Assembly (NCBI GenBank): GCA_964636625.1
Contig: CAZWUL010000012.1
Span: forward strand, 1-30,272
DNA from: CAZWUL01 sp964636625
Lineage (GTDB): Bacteria > Atribacterota > Phoenicimicrobiia > Phoenicimicrobiales > Stramentimicrobiaceae
Length of the DNA: 30,272 nt
Direction: 5' to 3'
A program made the translations under genes and the position numbers. Below, piece after piece: positions 1 through 7,942 of the stretch. The notes under the pieces are model-generated. The model did not search any database. It had not been told where the DNA came from and was given only the letters and a program-made list of their open reading frames with translations. Numbering within the stretch: position 1 is the stretch's first letter; the number at the start of each line of letters is the position of its first letter.

Positions 1-52
1 CTTTTTATTCACTGATAAATGGATTGGGAAGGCCTTGTGTGGGTTGGTTTGC
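1..52 (+). repeat. 52-base direct repeat, copy 1 (inside MFS gene)
   Basis: Bases 1-52 are identical to 9308-9359. Identity stops at base 53 (C here, A at 9360). How far the identity extends upstream of the window cannot be seen. Copy 1 lies in an intact reading frame, copy 2 in a broken one. Confidence 0.95.
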
Positions 53-422
53 CGACCGGTTTGGCACCATTAGAGTAATGAAGCTCATTTATATCATTCA
101 GGCTACTGCATTTTTTGCTTTACCTTTTGTCGCTAAAAATCTTTTAACATTGATAATTTGCTCCCTTTTTTTGGGTTCAGGATATGCAGTTACTTTTGCA
201 TTGTTTCCAGTAGTCGTGGCAGCAGGATTTGGCACAAAACACCTTGGGATAAATTATGGTCTGGTATTTAGTGCTTTTGGCCTGGGCGCGGTAACCAGTC
301 TTGTAGGTTCCTGGCTTTTGGATACCACAGGCTCTTTCACACCTGCTTTTGTTTTGGCTGGTGTTACAACCCTTATTGGACTTCTACTGCTGACAATATT
401 AAAAAGAAAGCTTGATATATGA
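3..422 (+). CDS. MFS transporter, C-terminal part (cut by window start)
   Basis: The frame is open from the first bases, so the gene begins upstream of the window; an apparent TTG start at 24 is internal. About 139 codons remain. The protein continues the helix-loop pattern of a major facilitator: a GRPCVGWFADRFG loop, which is the MFS G-x-x-x-D-R type cytoplasmic signature, followed by about four hydrophobic segments and a short basic tail (KRKLDI). The style resembles the oxalate/formate-antiporter branch of the MFS, but the substrate cannot be read from this part. It stops with TGA at 420-422. The first 52 bases are repeated exactly at 9308-9359 in a decayed second copy, whose sequence supplies the region that would precede this fragment and supports the family call. 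Confidence 0.8.
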   Translation, partial: FYSLINGLGRPCVGWFADRFGTIRVMKLIYIIQATAFFALPFVAKNLLTLIICSLFLGSGYAVTFALFPVVVAAGFGTKHLGINYGLVFSAFGLGAVTSLVGSWLLDTTGSFTPAFVLAGVTTLIGLLLLTILKRKLDI

Positions 423-536
423 TAGAAGTTGACTTACAAAACCAAAGAAATTTTTTACAATTTAATTGAAGTGAAATATAGCTTTCAACATTTTATCGAG
501 AAAATCAAGAAATAGTCACAGAAGTGCCATTTTAAA

Positions 537-563
537 TTGAATAAGTAGCAGATACTTATTCAA
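537..563. repeat. Perfect 11-bp inverted repeat
   Basis: Arms TTGAATAAGTA (537-547) and TACTTATTCAA (553-563) flank a GCAGA loop. No T-run follows, so it is not a classical terminator. It lies 115 bases after the MFS stop and about 100 bases before the promoter candidate, so it could be a weak terminator or a protein-binding palindrome. Confidence 0.6.
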
Positions 564-664
564 ATGTAATATCAAAGAAATTAAGATGTTGTTAATATTG
601 TAGATTTTTAATTAAGTGTAGGTGCTCAAATGAATGATAAAAATAATTTTTGTTTAATTCGAAA

Positions 665-693
665 TTGACACATCTGCAATTTACTCTTAGAAT
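665..693 (+). promoter_or_regulatory. Sigma-70-type promoter candidate for opp operon
   Basis: TTGACA at 665-670, a 17-base spacer, and TAGAAT at 688-693. This would start transcription near 700 and give a leader of about 260 bases before the first opp gene. Seen by eye only. Confidence 0.5.
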
Positions 694-960
694 GAATTAT
701 AGTAAAATGCTTTAATATTAGGATTAATAAAACCGCTTAGCTAATAAATGATATAAATAATAATAATGTTTCGTTTAAACAAGCTCATTTTATATAAAAA
801 CTACCATTGTCATAGGCTTTCATATAAAATTGATTAAATATTTTTCGGGATATTTGTTATAGTTGATGTAGTTTATCTTTAATAATATATAAAGGAGTTG
901 ATGTCTATCGAAAATATATTCATGAAAATCTTTTGATTTTATTATAGGAGGATATTTAAA

Positions 961-2550
961 ATGAATCGATTTAGTGTTGTATTTATTATCTTATTAGCCT
1001 TGCTAATAGGAAGTTCAGGTATGAATTGTTCTGCGCAACAAAATATTCTTGTAATGAGTGTTAATCAAGAATTTGGGACGATAGATCCAGCTAGGGGTAA
1101 TGATTATACAGAGTTATTCGCCATGTATAATATATATAGTCAATTAGTCTTTCCTGATAGTGATGGTGTTAGCCAACCAAAATTAGCGGAGAGCTGGACA
1201 GCAAGTCCTGACGGGTTGTCCTATACTTTTAAACTCAAAGAAGGTGTAAAGTTTCATGATGGAAGTGAATTGACTGCTGAAGATGTAAAATTTACCATGG
1301 ACCGTATGATTGCTCTTAGAGATGGCTATTCATGGCTTTGGTCGGATATTGTAGAAGAAACTACTGTTGATGACCCTTATACAGTTACCTTTCATCTTAG
1401 CGAACCATTTGGCCCATTCGTGTCAACTTTACCTCTCTTATCTATTCTAAATAAAGATGCTATTCTAGAACATATAGAACCAGGAGAATTTGGTGAATTT
1501 GGCGACTATGGTTCTAACTGGCTCAGTACAGCTACAAATGAAGATGCAGGTTCCGGGCCATATATGTTATCAGAACATGATCGAGGCCGAGAAATTGTCT
1601 TTGAACGTTATCCGGATTACTTTGAAGGGTGGCCTCATGGAGATAAATCAGTAGACATGGTACGCTGTATTATACTGCATGAGAATGCAACGGTTAAGAT
1701 GATGGTGAGAAACGGAGAACTAACACTTGTTGACCACTACAGAACATATGAAGATTACAAAGAGATGGATTCTTATCCAAATGCAAAATCAATTGCCTTT
1801 GATTCAAGTTATATAGTTGCTGCAAAAATAAATACAAAAATTCCACCTACAGATGATATCCATATAAGAAGAATGCTTTCCTGGGCGTTTGATTATAATA
1901 TGGTTACTGATGTAATTAGAGGAGGTTCTCCTCAGGCAAGAGGCGTAATAGCACCAACGATACCAGGACATAATCCGCGAGTTTTTCAATACTCATACAA
2001 CTTAGATAAGGCTCGAGAAGAAATGATGTTAAGCAAATATTACCCCGATATTCCTGATATTGTTGTTACATATCCCACCGGAACTGAAGACAGACGTAAG
2101 ATGGCTCTTTTGTTACAAGAAAGTTTGGCAGAGATTGGTGTTAACCTTGTAGTAAGAGAAGAACAGTGGGGAAGAATAACCGAACTTGTGACTACCGTTG
2201 AAACTACTCCTCATATATGTATCACTTCTCAAACTCCTACCTATCCTGATCCTGATGCTCTTCTATATACCATGTATCATTCTGATGCCGCTGGAACATG
2301 GATGTCATCAGAATGGTTACAGGATCCTATTGTAGATCAATTGATCGAAAAAGAGAGGGTGATGATAGATAGAGATGAACGAATCCATACCATGAATATA
2401 ATACAACAAATTATTAGCGAGCAATGCCCGGATATTTTCATCGATAATATGTTAGTTCATAATGCAATGCAAGATTATGTTATGGGTCTCACGTGGAGAC
2501 CTATTATGAGTAGTTGGTACTACTTCCATGATCTTTGGTTTGAGAAATAA
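961..2550 (+). CDS. ABC peptide/nickel-type substrate-binding protein (SBP family 5)
   Basis: Extracytoplasmic receptor of an Opp/Dpp-type ABC importer, 529 residues, the usual length for family 5 solute-binding proteins. A hydrophobic signal sequence covers residues 4-20 and is followed by MNCSAQQ; the cysteine is not in a classical lipobox, so secretion by signal peptidase I or II is both possible. The diagnostic family stretch is at residues 75-116: KLAESWTASPDG, then LKEGVKFHDGSELTAEDV. Its start has an AGGAGG site 9 bases upstream (946-951). It is the first gene of a five-gene transporter operon, separated from the permease genes by a stable hairpin. The ligand may be an oligopeptide or another amide; the neighbouring DUF917 and DUF1177 genes suggest an unusual substrate, which is inference. 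Confidence 0.93.
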   Translation: MNRFSVVFIILLALLIGSSGMNCSAQQNILVMSVNQEFGTIDPARGNDYTELFAMYNIYSQLVFPDSDGVSQPKLAESWTASPDGLSYTFKLKEGVKFHDGSELTAEDVKFTMDRMIALRDGYSWLWSDIVEETTVDDPYTVTFHLSEPFGPFVSTLPLLSILNKDAILEHIEPGEFGEFGDYGSNWLSTATNEDAGSGPYMLSEHDRGREIVFERYPDYFEGWPHGDKSVDMVRCIILHENATVKMMVRNGELTLVDHYRTYEDYKEMDSYPNAKSIAFDSSYIVAAKINTKIPPTDDIHIRRMLSWAFDYNMVTDVIRGGSPQARGVIAPTIPGHNPRVFQYSYNLDKAREEMMLSKYYPDIPDIVVTYPTGTEDRRKMALLLQESLAEIGVNLVVREEQWGRITELVTTVETTPHICITSQTPTYPDPDALLYTMYHSDAAGTWMSSEWLQDPIVDQLIEKERVMIDRDERIHTMNIIQQIISEQCPDIFIDNMLVHNAMQDYVMGLTWRPIMSSWYYFHDLWFEK

Positions 2551-2561
2551 TTTCTTATATG

Positions 2562-2594
2562 AAAGAGAAAGGAGATAAAATCTCCTTTCTCTTT
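2562..2594 (+). terminator. Intercistronic hairpin between binding-protein and permease genes
   Basis: A perfect 14-bp stem (2562-2575 with 2581-2594) with a TAAAA loop, its 3' arm rich in T but not followed by a long T-run. It lies 11 bases after the binding-protein stop and 21 before the first permease. In many ABC operons such a hairpin partially terminates or protects the upstream mRNA, so the receptor is made in excess over the membrane parts. Confidence 0.75.
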
Positions 2595-2615
2595 ATAAAT
2601 AGGTGTTAACAGAGT

Positions 2616-3647
2616 ATGAAATTTTCACAGTTCTTATTTCGAAGATTATTATATTCCATTTTGGTGTTAGTTGGGCTCTCAATCTTAATATTTATCATAG
2701 CCCGTGTATTACCTGGAGACCCCGCACGCCTTGCATTAGGTCCGTTTGCTCCCGAAGAACAGGTTGAATTACTAAGGCAAAGAATGGGTATGGACCAGCC
2801 ATTGCCTCTTCAATATTGGAATTATATCACAGGATTGTTTCGTGGTGACCTTAGCCTTTCTTTTCAGACCAGAAGAAATGTTGCTCTTGATATAGCTCAT
2901 TATCTTCCAGCAACTGTTGAGCTAATTACAATGTCAATTTTATGGGTTTTTCTGATAGGGGTACCACTAGGAGTATTATCCGGTCGCTATCGGGATGGAT
3001 GGCTTGACAATTTGAGCCGGGTAATTTCATTTGTTGGGGTATCAGTTCCTCCATTTGTTGTAGGACTCTTTGGCCAGGTAATTTTCTCTTATATTTTAGG
3101 AATTTTCCCTACAACAGGACGATTATCTATTTTAACTCCTAAACCGCCTCTTGTTACTGGTATGTATCTGGTAGATAGCTTAATTGCTGGGGAATTCAGT
3201 ACTTTTATAAATGCTTTAAGACACATTATTCTACCATCTTTTGCTGTTGCAGTGACAGGAATTGGTCAAATTACGCGAATTACCAGAGCTGGTATAATCG
3301 ATGTTTCTAGTAAGGATTATATTGAATCTGCTCGAGCATTTGGAATACCTGACCGTTACGTTACTTTTAAATACATGTTAAAACCTTCTTTTATTGCCCC
3401 AATGACGATTCTTGGGTTATCTTTTGCTTCCCAATTAGGAAATGCTTTTCTTGTAGAAACTGTTTTTGCTTGGCCTGGGATGGCTAAGTACGGGATAAAT
3501 GCCATACTGCGTAAAGATTTCAATGCAATTATGGGAGTTGTCCTGATTATAGGTTTGGCTTTTGTTTTGGTAAATTTTATTGTGGATATTCTTGCAGGAT
3601 ATATCGATCCCCGTATTCGGATACAGGAGGAAACCATTGAAAAATAA
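2616..3647 (+). CDS. ABC transporter permease, OppB/DppB type
   Basis: Inner-membrane permease of the Opp-type importer, 343 residues. An N-terminal helix (residues 10-30) is followed by the long extracytoplasmic loop typical of DppB (VLPGDPARLALGPFAPEEQ onward) and about five further helices. The coupling EAA motif is visible as DYIESARAFGIP, where the ATPase docks. The protein ends in the family-typical AGYIDPRIR tail. It has an AGGTG site at 2601-2605, about 10 bases upstream, so initiation may be weaker than for the receptor gene. Its 3' end overlaps the next permease start by 11 bases. Confidence 0.93.
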   Translation: MKFSQFLFRRLLYSILVLVGLSILIFIIARVLPGDPARLALGPFAPEEQVELLRQRMGMDQPLPLQYWNYITGLFRGDLSLSFQTRRNVALDIAHYLPATVELITMSILWVFLIGVPLGVLSGRYRDGWLDNLSRVISFVGVSVPPFVVGLFGQVIFSYILGIFPTTGRLSILTPKPPLVTGMYLVDSLIAGEFSTFINALRHIILPSFAVAVTGIGQITRITRAGIIDVSSKDYIESARAFGIPDRYVTFKYMLKPSFIAPMTILGLSFASQLGNAFLVETVFAWPGMAKYGINAILRKDFNAIMGVVLIIGLAFVLVNFIVDILAGYIDPRIRIQEETIEK

Positions 3648-4557
3648 ACAGATGGTCCCCCTGGATGGCAATCAAGAGTTAACTATTTCTCAGTGGGAAG
3701 TGTTCAAAGATAGGATAGGTCGGTCTTGGTATAGGTTTCGCCGAAACCCTACCTCGATTACAGGTGCTTCGATGGTTCTCCTGGTCATATTTTTAGCAAT
3801 AATAGCTCCTTATGTCACACCATTCCCCCACCATGCAGGGGCATTTACAGATCTACCAAATGCTTTTCAAGAACCCGGTAAGACTCATTGGTTTGGAACA
3901 GATGAAATGGGAAGAGACCTTTTTACACGTGTAATTTTCGGTTATAGAATTTCACTGATGCTAGCTATAATTGTATTAGGGATAAGTGTACCTATAGGGA
4001 TTTTTCTTGGACTTACTGCTGGATATTTTGGCGGAAAAATTGAATCAATCATCATGCGTACAACTGATATTTTCCTTGCTTTGCCTCCTTTGGTAATGGC
4101 TCTGGCTATTTGTGCAGCCTTTACTCCTACCATTGAGAAAGCAATGTTGGCAATAGCTTCAATTTGGTGGACCTGGCATTGTCGTTTGGTGCATGGTATT
4201 ACAAAATCTATTGTAACAGAAGATTTCGTTCAGGCAAGTCGAGTAATAGGTGATAGCCATTTTAGGATTATTTATAAAGATATTCTTCCCAATTGCGTTT
4301 CAGCAATCATCGTAAAAATTACATTAGATGCAGGATTTGTGATATTAGTAGGGGCTGGACTAAGTTTTTTGGGTTTAGGAGCACAGCCTCCAAAGTCTGA
4401 TTTAGGAACAATGATATCATATGGAGCACAATATCTTCCCATGAGATGGTGGACTACAATTTTTCCCAGCCTTGCAATCTTATTTCTCATTTTAGGATTT
4501 AATCTACTGGGAGATGGACTACGAGATATGCTGGATGTGGAATCAGAGGGAGTTTAA
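3637..4557 (+). CDS. ABC transporter permease, OppC/DppC type
   Basis: Second membrane subunit of the importer, about 306 residues. I place the start at TTG 3637 because AGGAGG (3625-3630) lies 6 bases upstream; a frame open further upstream to 3580 would overlap the previous gene by 68 bases without a site, and an ATG at 3652 is a possible alternative. Family signs are a first helix around MVLLVIFLAIIAPYVTP, the HWFGTDEMGRDLFTRVIFG segment typical of OppC/DppC, and the EAA motif EDFVQASRVIGDSHFRI. Later helices carry GAGLSFLGLGAQPP, also typical. The stop codon abuts the ATG of the next gene directly. Confidence 0.92.
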   Translation: MKNKQMVPLDGNQELTISQWEVFKDRIGRSWYRFRRNPTSITGASMVLLVIFLAIIAPYVTPFPHHAGAFTDLPNAFQEPGKTHWFGTDEMGRDLFTRVIFGYRISLMLAIIVLGISVPIGIFLGLTAGYFGGKIESIIMRTTDIFLALPPLVMALAICAAFTPTIEKAMLAIASIWWTWHCRLVHGITKSIVTEDFVQASRVIGDSHFRIIYKDILPNCVSAIIVKITLDAGFVILVGAGLSFLGLGAQPPKSDLGTMISYGAQYLPMRWWTTIFPSLAILFLILGFNLLGDGLRDMLDVESEGV

Positions 4558-5568
4558 ATGAGGGATAAACGTATACTTGAGATTAAAGATTTACATGTAC
4601 ATTTCAGGGTATATGAGGGAATATCTAAAGTCATAGACGGAGTTTCTTTGTATATAAAAAAAGGAGAACGAGTTGGGTTGGTTGGAGAAACTGGTTGTGG
4701 TAAAACAGTTACCATAAAGACGCTAATGGGAATTCTTAAAATACCTCCTGCAATTATACCTATTGGAGAGGCTTTTCTGGATGGACAGGACATCTTAAAG
4801 ATGTCTAAAAAAAAATTGCTTCAAATAAAAGGGACAGAGATTTCAATGATTTTTCAGGATCCCATGAATGCACTGAATCCTGTTTTTACTATAGGAGAAC
4901 AATTCTATGATGTCATTCGATTTGCCCAGAATCGTTTAAAGAAAAAAGAAAAACTCTCAAAAGAAGGAATCTACAATAAAATGATTTCAGCATTGAGAGA
5001 GGTTAGACTTCCTGACCCGGAAAGAATTACTAATAATTATCCACTCGAACTTAGTGGAGGAATGCGACAACGTGTATTAATTGCCATGGCTTTGGTAAAT
5101 AATCCTAAGCTTCTTATCGCGGATGAACCTGGAACTGCCCTTGATGTAACAATACAAGCACAGATTTTAGATTTAATGAATAATTTAGTTGAAACGAAGG
5201 GGATATCTGTATTGCTTGTCACTCATAACCTTGGAGTTATCAGAGAGACGACCGAGAGAGTTTATATTATGTATGGAGGGCAGCTGGTTGAGACAGCACC
5301 AACCAATATATTTTTTGAGAAACCCAGACATCCTTATACGCAAGGGCTTATTTCTTCTGTGCCGCGTTTTAGCGGAGGTAAATTTGCTAAAGGGATTCCA
5401 GGGACAATTCCGGATTATTTTAAAGCCCCCTCTGGATGTCGTTTTCATCCACGCTGTAATCAGGCTATGCCTATTTGTTCTAAGATAAAGCCTCCGCTTA
5501 AGATGCTTGAATCAGAACACTATATTGCTTGCTATCTTTATGGAGAATCAAATAATAAGAATGAATAA
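4558..5568 (+). CDS. ABC transporter ATP-binding protein, OppD/DppD type
   Basis: First ATPase of the importer, 336 residues. Walker A is GETGCGKT (43-50), the ABC signature is LSGGMRQR (165-172), and Walker B is LLIADEPGTALD (185-196), where a glycine replaces the usual threonine of DEPTTALD. The switch histidine follows in LLVTHN. The C-terminal oligopeptide/dipeptide extension contains PSGCRFHPRC and two more cysteines (PICSK, IACYL); in some DppD/OppD-type ATPases these cysteines hold an iron-sulfur cluster, which may apply here. The start codon touches the previous stop, with AGAGGGAG just upstream, so translation is likely coupled. Confidence 0.94.
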   Translation: MRDKRILEIKDLHVHFRVYEGISKVIDGVSLYIKKGERVGLVGETGCGKTVTIKTLMGILKIPPAIIPIGEAFLDGQDILKMSKKKLLQIKGTEISMIFQDPMNALNPVFTIGEQFYDVIRFAQNRLKKKEKLSKEGIYNKMISALREVRLPDPERITNNYPLELSGGMRQRVLIAMALVNNPKLLIADEPGTALDVTIQAQILDLMNNLVETKGISVLLVTHNLGVIRETTERVYIMYGGQLVETAPTNIFFEKPRHPYTQGLISSVPRFSGGKFAKGIPGTIPDYFKAPSGCRFHPRCNQAMPICSKIKPPLKMLESEHYIACYLYGESNNKNE

Positions 5569-6550
5569 CAATCTTTTATCAGTTAAAAATCTTATAAAGC
5601 ACTTTTCCATTAGAGCTGGATTTTTTCAGCAGCCGATCGGATATATTAGAGCGGTTGAGGACGTTAGTTTTAATGTTAATAAGGGAGAAATATTTGGTTT
5701 GGTTGGTGAGTCTGGTTCTGGGAAATCCACAATTGGTAAGATTTTAGTAAAAATCTATAAACCAACCAAAGGAACTGTATTGTTTAAAGGTAAAGATATT
5801 ACTAAATTAACAAAGGAAGACCTTAGTTTTTTTAAAAAAGAGGTTCAAATAGTCTTCCAGGACCCGAAATCTTCCCTTAACCCGAGACGAAGTATTAGAA
5901 GTACCCTTGAGGATCCGCTAATTGTTCACAACATTGCTAAAAATAACAGTGAACGTGAAAAAATTATTAGTAATTTGTTGAAGATGGTAGAACTTTCGCC
6001 GAATTACATGTATAAATATCCATCTTCATTAAGTGGGGGACAACGTCAGCGAGTGGCAATTGCTCGAGCGTTGACTGTTAATCCTTCTTTTATAGTACTA
6101 GATGAACCGACTTCTGCCTTAGATGTGTCAGTTCAGGCTAAAATTATACATCTTTTACAAGGACTTCAAAAGGAATTTAATTTATCGTATTTATTTATTT
6201 CTCATGATTTAAGCCTAGTGCGTACAATGGCTAAAAAAACAGCCGTTATGTATTTGGGGAGAATTTGTGAAATTGCTCCTACAGAGAAAATATTTTCAAT
6301 GCCCATACATCCCTACACCCGTACTTTAATTTCATCTGTTCCTGTCATTTTTGAAGAAGAAAGAAAAGCCAAACCTCCAAAACAGAGTTGTGGAGGTGAA
6401 ATCCCTAGTCCTGTAAATCCACCGAGTGGTTGTGCTTTCCATCCTCGATGTACTATATCAAGTGAAGTGTGTTCCAAAAAAATTCCTGACCTTTTAAAAG
6501 TTAGCGAAGATCACTTTGTTCGTTGTCACCATGTATCAATTAATAAATAA
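5561..6550 (+). CDS. ABC transporter ATP-binding protein, OppF/DppF type
   Basis: Second ATPase of the importer, about 329 residues from ATG 5561, which overlaps the previous gene by 8 bases. An in-frame ATG at 5540 would add seven residues; the family N-terminus (LLSVKNLIKHFSI) fits the shorter form. Walker A GESGSGKST, signature LSGGQRQR, Walker B IVLDEPTSALD and an H-loop FISHDL are all present and canonical. The C-terminal oligopeptide extension carries PPSGCAFHPRC and later cysteines, as in its partner. It is the last gene of the transporter proper; a 300-base gap with a broken gene remnant separates it from the DUF917 gene. Confidence 0.93.
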   Translation: MNNNLLSVKNLIKHFSIRAGFFQQPIGYIRAVEDVSFNVNKGEIFGLVGESGSGKSTIGKILVKIYKPTKGTVLFKGKDITKLTKEDLSFFKKEVQIVFQDPKSSLNPRRSIRSTLEDPLIVHNIAKNNSEREKIISNLLKMVELSPNYMYKYPSSLSGGQRQRVAIARALTVNPSFIVLDEPTSALDVSVQAKIIHLLQGLQKEFNLSYLFISHDLSLVRTMAKKTAVMYLGRICEIAPTEKIFSMPIHPYTRTLISSVPVIFEEERKAKPPKQSCGGEIPSPVNPPSGCAFHPRCTISSEVCSKKIPDLLKVSEDHFVRCHHVSINK

Positions 6551-6639
6551 TTGATTTTTTCCTATAGTAATTTTTATTGAAAGACAATTTAAAAAATTAA
6601 AAAATTAAATGTAATAATAAAATAAAAAGCCAGCAACAA

Positions 6640-6776
6640 GACTTCAGATTTGATGAAATTGCCAGGGGAAAGAAATTAAATGAATTGGGATCTTTAAGAA
6701 ATTTAGAGAAGAGGGAATAGATGTTATTGTTTTTGCTTGTACAGATTATGCGTCATTAGGCATAGCTATGGATTAA
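6640..6776 (+). pseudogene. Frameshifted remnant resembling Asp/Glu/hydantoin racemase
   Basis: Reading from 6640 gives DFRFDEIARGKKLNELGSL then RNLEKR and a TAG; shifting by one base near 6709 continues as GIDVIVFACTDYASLGIAMD before a TAA at 6774. The join resembles the C-terminal part of Asp/Glu racemase superfamily proteins, where a G-x-D-V-I-V-x-x-C-T motif carries the second catalytic cysteine. Only about 45 residues can be recovered, so the call is tentative. If right, a racemase once stood between the transporter and the DUF917 gene, a setting that would suit amino-acid amide or hydantoin-type catabolism. Confidence 0.35.
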
Positions 6777-6853
6777 AGATGGAGACACAAACACCTATAC
6801 CAGGTCTTTTTTTGCCGTTAATCTATTTTTGTGGTCTTTTAGAAGGAGGTACT

Positions 6854-7930
6854 ATGATAAAAATTAATGAAGAAATAGTAAAAAATGCAGTATTAGGAGG
6901 TGCTCTACTTGGAGGAGGTGGTGGAGGAAACATTATAGATGGTGAAAAATTAGGTGAGCTTGCATTAGCTGTAGGAATTCCTACGTTAATTGATTTAGAT
7001 GAGCTACCAGACGATGCCACTCTTATTACTGTTTCTGCTGTTGGTGCTCCTGCTGCAAAAGAACAATATATCAAGCCTATACATTATGTAAAAGCAATTC
7101 AACTTATACAAGAAACAGGGTTGAAAATTGACGGGCTTTTAACTTGCGAAAATGGTGGACTAGCAACAATGAATGGATGGTTTCAGTCAGCTGTGTTGGA
7201 AATTCCAGTTGTTGATGCTCCCAGCAATGGAAGGGCACATCCGACAGGTTTAATGGGCTCTATGGGATTGCATAAGAATCAAGAGTACCTTTCAAAGCAA
7301 ACTGCAGTAGGTGGAGACAAAGACAAGGGTAAATATGTAGAGATGTATCTAGCTGCTAATATATTCGAGGCATCAAGGATTGTAAGACAGGCAGCAATAT
7401 CTGCTGGAGGATTAGTAGGTGTCGCCCGAAATCCAATAACTGTTAATTATGCCCGGAAGAATGCTGCTGTGGGAGGCATAAGACAGGCTATTACTCTTGG
7501 GGAAATTATGCATGAAGCGAATAAAATAAATTCTGAATATATGATTGACAAGATATTAGGTTTTATAGGAGGTAAAAATATAGCAAAAGGAAAAATTAAC
7601 AGAATAAATCTAAAAACTGTTGGCGGCTTTGATGTAGGAATAGTTGAGGTATATAATGAAAAAGAGTCTTATGAATTAATATTTTGGAATGAGTATATGT
7701 GCATTGAGAAACAAGGGCAAAGAATTGCAACTTTTCCGGATTTAATTGCTACTATTGACTTAAATACTGGAATTCCTCTAACAACTTCAAATATAAAAGA
7801 AGGCCAGCATGTTGCGATATTACATATTCCAAAACAAAAACTGAAGCTTGGAGCAGGAATGAAAGACCCGGAAATATTTAAGCCAATAGAGGAAGCGACA
7901 CATAAAGAGATTATAAAATATTCTTTTTAG
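6854..7930 (+). CDS. DUF917 family protein (S-methyl-thiohydantoin desulfurase-like)
   Basis: About 358 residues, the normal size for the family. I chose ATG 6854 because AGGAGGT lies 5 bases upstream; the frame is open further upstream to 6737 but that part covers the racemase-like remnant and has no family character. The glycine-rich N-terminus (GGALLGGGGGGN, residues 11-22 region) is the hallmark of DUF917, followed by conserved CENGGLATMNG and VDAPSNGRAHPTG segments. The family has been linked to thiohydantoin and hydantoin-type chemistry; the exact substrate here cannot be told. It is followed 12 bases later by the DUF1177 gene and preceded by the Opp-type transporter, so an imported cyclic or N-substituted amide is a reasonable, unproven guess. 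Confidence 0.85.
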   Translation: MIKINEEIVKNAVLGGALLGGGGGGNIIDGEKLGELALAVGIPTLIDLDELPDDATLITVSAVGAPAAKEQYIKPIHYVKAIQLIQETGLKIDGLLTCENGGLATMNGWFQSAVLEIPVVDAPSNGRAHPTGLMGSMGLHKNQEYLSKQTAVGGDKDKGKYVEMYLAANIFEASRIVRQAAISAGGLVGVARNPITVNYARKNAAVGGIRQAITLGEIMHEANKINSEYMIDKILGFIGGKNIAKGKINRINLKTVGGFDVGIVEVYNEKESYELIFWNEYMCIEKQGQRIATFPDLIATIDLNTGIPLTTSNIKEGQHVAILHIPKQKLKLGAGMKDPEIFKPIEEATHKEIIKYSF

Positions 7931-7942
7931 GAAGGTGATTAA

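Larger units (their letters stand above)
423..960. other. Intergenic region before the opp operon
   Basis: These 538 bases contain no convincing gene. They hold a perfect inverted repeat (537-563), a good promoter candidate (665-693) and, at 901-936, an 11-codon ORF (MSIENIFMKIF) with its own AAAGGAG-type ribosome site at about 891-896, ending 24 bases before the opp substrate-binding gene. The small ORF could be a leader peptide or chance. I see no tRNA and no recognisable riboswitch here. Confidence 0.5.

Noticed and set aside
3580..3636. Longer N-terminus for the OppC-type permease
   Set aside because: It would overlap the preceding permease gene by 68 bases without a ribosome site; TTG 3637 has AGGAGG at ideal spacing.
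6737..6853. Longer N-terminus for the DUF917 protein
   Set aside because: No ribosome site at 6737 and no family character in the added part; AGGAGGT before ATG 6854 is clear.
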